In this document: piece after piece, positions 58,162 through 64,000 of the stretch
How positions within the stretch are numbered: the stretch's first letter is position 1
Layout: every line of letters starts with the position of its first letter
NCBI RefSeq assembly: GCF_040436345.1
Contig: NC_133236.1
Span: 16,509,466-16,573,465 of the forward strand
Length of the DNA: 64,000 nt
Source: Pagrus major
Taxonomy: Eukaryota > Chordata > Actinopteri > Spariformes > Sparidae
Direction of reading: 5' to 3'
Notes under the pieces: generated by a model
The model's input: only the letters and a program-made list of their open reading frames with translations
Database searches by the model: none
Told to the model about the DNA's origin: nothing
Translations under genes and position numbers: made by a program

Positions 58162-59999
58162 AAGTATTTATGATTTGTGGATGTCAACCCCTGGGAAAAT
58201 ACTCTGGAGGACTGCACACACACTTTTAAGACGAAAACCCCAGAGAAGCCTGATAAACAGGCCTGCAAATTGATCATATGTGATGAAAAGCAGTTTTAAA
58301 ATCAGCTGCTTGTGATGGTGATCACATTTCACAAGCTTTATTTAACCCTGCAGTAATCAGGGTCACTCATCGGCAGCGGTAAATACAATATTGACATACT
58401 GCATCATCACCTTTTACAATTGTCATTGTCTTTATCATACATTTAGGTCTACATCAAACCTGATGGAAATATCTGTCTGACAACTGAAAACATGGCTGAA
58501 GTGACTTCTAGACGTGCTGTTACGCCTGGTGGAATGAATCCAGCTGTCTACATGACAGCTTGTGTTTTACTTGAGATACTGTATATATACGCAGCATTAT
58601 CCAGATATTTGAGTCTGAAAACATGTTGATATACCAGCTTGAAATGATATAAATCATCAAGAGTACAGGACAGTTCTCACTCTTCAGTCAGCATTTCCTC
58701 TGCTCACAGAAACACACTCTATAAAGCCTCTAATTGCCACAATTGAGTACAAAGAGTTCTTGAAACAATCTGTCTCTCATTAACACGCATGAAGCTGTTA
58801 AATCACTCAGACTGAACATTGAGAGGCATTAAGAAATCAGATGAAGCTGATTCTGTTCTGTGGGGGAATTTTACTTTAACTTTACATTTTTCACCAGAGA
58901 ATGAGACCGTACAGTTTCTGTACATCGTAGAAACACATTGTTAATATCATTGAGGCCCAATATAAGAGGAGACATCTGAGTGGTTGAAAAATAAAGTTTT
59001 GTCATGCTTCTCCATTAGAACACAAAAACACTACAAAGATAAAGTCACAGCTTAACTTTCTGTCAATGTCCGAGAGTTAAAAAAAAAGGCGGGGTCAGCT
59101 CACATCAATATTTGTAATTAGAGGTCAAATAAATATTCAAATACAAATTAGATTTACAGCTGTTTTTTGTTTCAGATTCATGAAAAAGAAACAAATCACA
59201 GATACAAAGAAACATTCAAATATCATGAAAATGAGGGTAAATGAGTTCCGATTAAAATCAAAACAGTGGGAAGAACGTTATATGTCTATGTTTGTTAATA
59301 CAGCATATTGTCATCATAGCCAATTTTTGGGGACTGAACAACAGAACAACCACAGAGCGTACAAAGTATTACAGGTACTATAAAAACATGGAGTTCAACC
59401 GGTACAAACAGCTCACACACGCAGAAACACACTGAGCCAGCACAAATAATGGCATTAAAGCTTTCAGCTGGATGTGTTTGGTTTTTTTTTTTACAGCATA
59501 TTACTGGGAAACAGCAGATGTTCCAGGTCAATTTGCTGCATGTCGAAAAGGCAAGCGCAGGCAAAAATTATGATAATGATAAAGAGGAAAAACCAGTGAG
59601 TGAAAATGAGTTCACAGAACATGAATGACAGTATTAAGTATGTTACACTCTCACAGTGATGATCTCTTACAAAGAGATACATAGAGAGATACAGATTGTT
59701 TAAAAGTCATATTGATAAAATTTTTATGTAGACAAATCTTATTTTTCCAGAAGAGTTTGTAGGAAGGTGCAGAATAAAAGTAAAGTCTTTTTCTTAAAAA
59801 CATTATTAAGATTGTGAATTAATAATTTAATAATGTTTATCAGGTCCAAAATGTTTGTTTTGTTTATCTCTGTGTAAGAATTCTGATTGTCAGCCAATAG
59901 TATAATGGCATCAATATCACATGGTCTCATGAACAGTCTTGTTTGTGGCAAAAAATGGGAAAATTGCTAAATTTCTACAATATGCGCCCACCATAACAT

Positions 60000-60160
60000 T
60001 AGCTAGCTAGCACTAACAATGTTATCATTGGCTAGTGTTAATGACATTAGCGTTAGTGACATTACCATTAACCACACTAGCAACATTAGCATTAGCGATG
60101 TTGGTGTTAGTGAGTGTTAGTGACATTATCATTAGCTAGCTAGGGTTAGCAATGTTAGGG
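60000..60160 (+). repeat. 'gttagtgacatta' minisatellite
   Basis: Degenerate 12-18 bp units such as gttaatgacattagc, gttagtgacattacc and gttagtgacattatc are bounded on each side by agctagctag words (60,002 and 60,135), which are themselves palindromic. Confidence 0.7.
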
Positions 60161-60728
60161 ACAACAAACTTGAGGGGGCAGATGACTTGAACAACAGCAT
60201 GTTGTGACATGAAAACAATGGTGGAGGGAGGTCGAATGCCCATTTAGTGGCTGAATGTTATCATTAACACCTTTAATTTAACAATGTAAAGTAGAATTTT
60301 AGAAATCATCTCATTAAAAACTGATCTCAGTTGTCATTCTTGTTAATTGATTAATACACAATAATTTGCTAAAAGAAAATACAAGTACAGCATGAATACT
60401 TAAAATACCATACAGCATCACATTATCAAGACAATTGTATGATGACAGAGTTGGTTGTGTGAGCTTTACTATGATGTGCATTGATAATAAGACTACAAAC
60501 CCAGTAGATCTAAGTTTAATTACACTGAAATACAGTCTTTGGCAGATGTGAGGCATTCACATTGTTTGGTGTTCAGGCACTTCTGTATTATTTAGTGCCG
60601 GATATGTTGGAGCTCAAGGAATAATCAGTTCCAGTTGTAAGTATGACTTATCAGAAATGACAATGCAAGAAAGCAGCAGTTTTGCAGTTGGTTTGTAAAA
60701 CAAAAAGCCAGCCGCGGCGCTGGTACAG

Positions 60729-60944
60729 TGGAGTGTGAGCTGTAGTTTCCCCCTTGAACGCACCGACCTCTTCGGTTGTAATAGCTGCAGAGTCTCTGGG
60801 CTAGACAGAACGGACAGGCTGAGTGTCCACAGGAGGGACCAGCGTCAGCCTGGCAACAGCCTGTCTGCTCAGCCCAGATACTCTGGTAGTAAAGACCGGC
60901 TCCAGAGGATGAGCAACAGCAAGAGGAGCAGCAGCAAACCGTGA
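60729..60944 (+). CDS. Possible plus-strand terminal exon (doubtful)
   Basis: An open frame reads WSVSCSFPLERTDLFGCNSC, then a basic, Ser-rich tail ending SKDRLQRMSNSKRSSSKP before TGA. The only nearby acceptor-like words are weak (ggtacag at 60,728). The minus strand is also open over the same bases. I do not recognise the protein. It could be the end of an unknown plus-strand gene or a chance GC-rich frame. Confidence 0.2.
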   Translation, partial: WSVSCSFPLERTDLFGCNSCRVSGLDRTDRLSVHRRDQRQPGNSLSAQPRYSGSKDRLQRMSNSKRSSSKP

Positions 60945-61618
60945 AGAGGACCAAAGAGGTCGGTGTGTTTACCAGGGAGACTACATACTACAGCTCATAA
61001 ACCACCATATAAGAACCACAAAAAACAGACATAACCAGAGCTACTGTTTGAGTTAACAGCTTGAGTCAAACATAAAGAACATAGCCAACCATAGACAGAG
61101 TAGGGTGGGTCCTGCAAGAAAAGCAGTGGGATCCAGATACAGATAATGTACTTTTTATTATGTATTATAAACACACACAAAAAAAACACATAACACAACG
61201 AATTACATGATCTTTCTGTGGCTCCTGTTACTTGTAGAACAAGTAGATAATTTCAGTATATGCAACCACATTATGAGACAAAGATCATATTTGTATGCAA
61301 CTGGTGATAAAAAAAGTAAGTTTTCATGTCAGATGTTGTGTGCAAAATTGATGTGCAGTTGTATCTGTTTGCATGTATAGCACTGAATATAACACGGTAA
61401 TGACCAAGGACAAGCCTTGCTATTCAGCTACTATTTATTACTCATGAGCATATAGTGTAACAGTGTGGGCTGCTAAGGTAGCTCACTGGGAGCTGGATGT
61501 TAAACTCTGCTGCTCAAGAGATGCATCCAAACCAGATAGAAACTCTTATTTACAAGCTCATTTATTTACAAAAAAAAATCCTAGATCTGACTTGTCTCAG
61601 TACAGTGATAGACAGAGT

Positions 61619-62143
61619 TCATATAGAGACCGGTAGGGAGTCTTTGGCAGGTTTAGTGTCCAAGAGTGAGGGGAGGTTCTTTGAGGTGGACCCCCAACAG
61701 GTGTACACCGGCCTGCTGCAGACACATTTGCTGCTGATGTGCGTTGCTTTGTCTTTGCTCTTGCTCTTGCTCTTGCTCTTGCTGTGAGTTCTGTCCTGAG
61801 ACAAACTAAAGTTCTTCTTTTGGACGCAGGCTCTTTCCTGGAGCTGAATGTGGATGGGATGGGATGGGACTTGGTGGCCTGTGGCGATGTGGACACCCAC
61901 TCGATTTCCCCCCAGCTTGGGCCAGACAGAGAGGAGCAGGCAGCGAAGCTCCCTCTGAAAAGTCTTGTTAAAGTAGAAGTAGATGAAGGGGTTGTAGATG
62001 TGGGAGCTTTTGGCGAAGAGGGCCGGGAACACAAAGCCCTCAGGAGCCATGTAGTGGTTTTCCTTGTGGAAAATGAAGAGGAAGGACACAACAGCGTACG
62101 GGGCCCAGGCAATCACAAAACCCAGGCTGATGCAGAAAAACAT
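61619..62143 (-). CDS. Opsin-type GPCR, last coding exon (partial gene)
   Basis: Opsins are retinal-binding light receptors of the GPCR class. This exon follows acceptor ttcctcttacag and codes 174 aa to a TGA at 61619-61621. It begins MFFCISLGFVIAWAPYAVVS (helix 6, with the P in AWAPY). Helix 7 reads FPALFAKSSHIYNPFIYFYF: the Lys in LFAKSS is the Schiff-base lysine and NPFIY is the NPxxY motif. NKTFQRELRC is the start of helix 8. The long tail has a Lys-Ser repeat (SKSKSKSKSK) and several Cys residues. AWAPY and the tail do not look like rod or cone opsin, so a non-visual opsin is likely, but I cannot name it. Upstream exons were not found before 64,000. AATAAA candidates lie at 61,561-61,566 and 61,434-61,439. 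Confidence 0.88.
   Translation of the reverse strand: MFFCISLGFVIAWAPYAVVSFLFIFHKENHYMAPEGFVFPALFAKSSHIYNPFIYFYFNKTFQRELRCLLLSVWPKLGGNRVGVHIATGHQVPSHPIHIQLQERACVQKKNFSLSQDRTHSKSKSKSKSKDKATHISSKCVCSRPVYTCWGSTSKNLPSLLDTKPAKDSLPVSI
61755..61782 (+). repeat. Coding (TTGCTC)n hexanucleotide repeat in the opsin tail
   Basis: At least four tandem ttgctc units (minus strand GAGCAA) encode alternating Lys and Ser in the opsin C-terminal tail. Confidence 0.9.
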
Positions 62144-64000
62144 CTGTAAGAGGAAGTAACAGATTACTGCGCTGGAAACAAACTTAAGCAGCAACTCATG
62201 ACTAATTTCTTATGAGGTACATTTGTAACAGAGCATGTTTCCTTGGAGACTCGTTTTTAGAAAAACAAATGTGGAAATGCAGTCTAAATATATCAATTTA
62301 TTTGTAATTTTCCTGGCAGTAATCCCTTATAGTGACGTGAGTAATGATTGTCATCACAGAGTAATGACAGCATCCGTCAAATCAAATCTTAAAATGACTT
62401 GTTGATTTTCACTTACAAAGCAGGAAATGTCTAAATAGTCTTGAGCAGAATCTTTAGCTGTGTCTGACCTAGTCACCAATCAATCAATAAATCATCCTCA
62501 ATTGTGGTTTGTTTGGACTATAACTGGAGCTGCAACGATTAATTGATTAGACTACTGAAAGAAATGTAATCACCAACTGTTTTGATGAATTGTTTGAGGC
62601 ATTTTTCAAGCACTAAAGCACTAAGCACTAAAAATCTTGCTAGTTGTAGCTTCAAATATGAATATATTGTTATCGGTACTGGCCTTTGTGTCCTTTGTCT
62701 CCCAAATTATAGCTTTGTTAGCTAGCGAAAAGGATATATTCAAGGTTTGTAAGTCTTGTTGGAAGCACCTTATAATAAGCATCATTAATAAATTATAAAT
62801 ATATTGTTAATTAAAATGTAGTTATTCATTACTTCACTGTTAAAAACTTTATAATCAATAATCACTTAATAAGTGGTGTATAAAGTATGTAACTGTTTTT
62901 TAATAGTAAAATATATTAATTAAAACGATTAGCTATTAATTTAAAGTTACGATACTGTCTTATGTAAAGGGTCGTACAACTAAACAAGACATTAAATTGT
63001 GATGTCACCTCATGAATCTCTGTCTGATGAACATGATACTTGTGATCCATGTGAGCTTTGTGTAGAATCATTGTACAAAGGCAAAGGACCTTTTCCTCGA
63101 AAACTCAGACAAAAGAAAGCAGTCTGCAGACGTGATCCTCGACAAGCCACACAACACAATTAATGTACAGATGGACAGAAAATCTGTCTCAATACGTGAC
63201 TGAAAATAAACAAAAGACAAATGCAGATGTTTCTATACCGGTGATGAAAATATCAGTGCACCAGAAGAAAATAGGAAAACAATGGAAAAGCCCCACGAGC
63301 CTGTCGCTGTAGTATCCATGATTTCACTCATTTAGTGCATTTTCTCCTGATTTTTTCACCTCTGCCTCTTCGCCACTGCCATTTGTAACTTTTTATCAGA
63401 TATATGCTTGATTAGAAGAAACTATATAGTGAGAGTGGTGTGACAATGATAAGGAAAAACTGTTTTATCATTACAATAGATGTATATCCACAGTCTGGAG
63501 ACCTCTAGTTCCCTTTTTGAATGACCAATACGGAGTACCACCTACAAACAAGTTGGCTGTCTGCTGTGGTCTTTGCGATGTGTTCAAGTGCGGCTTTTTG
63601 GCCGAGATACAGGCAACAGACATGGATTGCGAACCATGTCTGTTGACCAACGATCTGGACTTTGGGGTCCTCAGGTCCCTGATGTGAAAGCACCCTTAAA
63701 TTCAGGTTCAGTTGCTGTGGTAATATAAAACTCTCTAGCTGGCAGGTTTTCTTCATCAGTTTCCATCAGACTCATTCCCTCCTGCTGAGTCTGAAGGAGC
63801 TGATAGTCACATGGTTTAACATGTTAAATTGCACAAGTTTCTTCAGAAACATCAAAATCCCAGTAATATATTTGTTCCTTACCCAAGGACTTTTTCTACA
63901 TGATCAATCTGTTTGTTCATTCAGTTTATTCAGTCATGAAAACGAAGAGATGGTTTATTTAGTTTGTTTAGGCATAAATGAAGATCTTTCTCTTCCGATT
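62144..64000. other. Region right of the opsin exon
   Basis: It should be an opsin intron if the gene is intact. It holds a 'gctgcaac' repeat fragment at 62,520-62,640 and an AT-rich ttaataaa stretch at 62,760-62,960. No other exon with helix-like sequence and splice sites could be supported. Confidence 0.5.
62520..62640 (+). repeat. 'gctgcaactaacaatta' family fragment
   Basis: It begins ctggagctgcaacgattaat followed by tgattagactactgaaagaa. It matches the 5' words of the family. Confidence 0.5.

Larger units (their letters stand above)
56274..61430. other. Region between the opsin exon and tagap
   Basis: No confirmed gene. It includes tagap 5' flanking DNA, GC-rich open stretches at 56,390-56,710 and 60,735-60,944, a long TG microsatellite at 58,085-58,160 and a gttagtgacatta-type minisatellite near 60,000-60,160. 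Most of the rest is AT-rich and featureless to the eye. Confidence 0.55.

Noticed and set aside
58010..58277. Cys-Val and Thr-His repeat proteins
   Set aside because: They are translations of the (TG)38 microsatellite.
62411..62462. Possible 52-nt opsin exon with GTAAGT donor (minus strand, ...DYLDISCF)
   Set aside because: The phase would fit the last exon, but the residues do not resemble the basic loop before opsin helix 6, and the acceptor lacks a pyrimidine tract.
63505..63756. 83-codon minus frame (MKKTCQLESFILPQQ...) as an upstream opsin exon
   Set aside because: It has no transmembrane pattern, no opsin motif and no suitable splice sites; it ends close to repeat-like sequence.
1..64000. 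CRISPR arrays, prophage, bacterial operons, tRNA or rRNA genes
   Set aside because: No regular direct repeats with spacers, no phage or bacterial genes, and no cloverleaf or rRNA sequence were recognised by eye. The window is vertebrate nuclear DNA.

Overview
This window is teleost nuclear DNA, probably from a spiny-rayed fish (percomorph). The evidence is split genes with GT-AG introns, AT-rich introns, long TG microsatellites, and many interspersed repeats of types common in such genomes. Only four protein-coding genes could be supported, and all four are read from the minus strand. The ORFs longer than 60 codons that match real proteins are pieces of their exons. Exon joints were worked out by eye from splice sites, reading-frame continuity and similarity to remembered family members. 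No database search was run.

Layout from left to right. (1) Positions 1-22,300: the 5' half of ezrin (ezr), with six coding exons (232 codons of the FERM domain) between 522 and 20,118. Its start codon lies in a mostly untranslated exon, and a probable noncoding first exon sits in a CpG-rich stretch near 22,182. The rest of the gene runs off the left edge. (2) 22,300-25,280: intergenic, mostly repeats, with one promoter-like CCAAT/TATA block near 23,620-23,656 that serves no obvious gene. (3) 25,277-29,955: complete rsph3 (8 coding exons, 336 aa), a cilia radial-spoke protein, with an X-box-like RFX site 92 bp upstream of the start codon. (4) 29,960-35,000: intergenic, with simple repeats, a fish interspersed repeat and a perfect 16-bp hairpin. 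(5) 35,744-56,273: complete tagap-like gene (14 coding exons, 867 aa) encoding a PH domain, a RhoGAP domain with its arginine finger, and a TAGAP-type C-terminus. (6) 56,274-61,600: mostly noncoding, with two GC-rich open stretches that could be exons of unidentified genes. (7) 61,619-62,143: the last coding exon of an opsin-type receptor that keeps the retinal-binding lysine. Its upstream exons were not found and probably lie past the right edge.

The order ezr - rsph3 - tagap on one strand matches the human 6q25.3 neighbourhood as I recall it, so this is conserved vertebrate synteny. The genes are functionally unrelated (membrane-actin linker, ciliary spoke, Rho GTPase regulator, photoreceptor GPCR) and do not form an operon or pathway. 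The most interesting points are the N-terminal PH domain on a TAGAP-type protein, the opsin exon with a hexanucleotide-encoded Lys-Ser tail, the RSPH3 X-box, a 173-bp inverted-repeat element, the orphan promoter block, and tandem or nested repeats inside introns. I saw no CRISPR array, prophage, toxin system or other microbial system.
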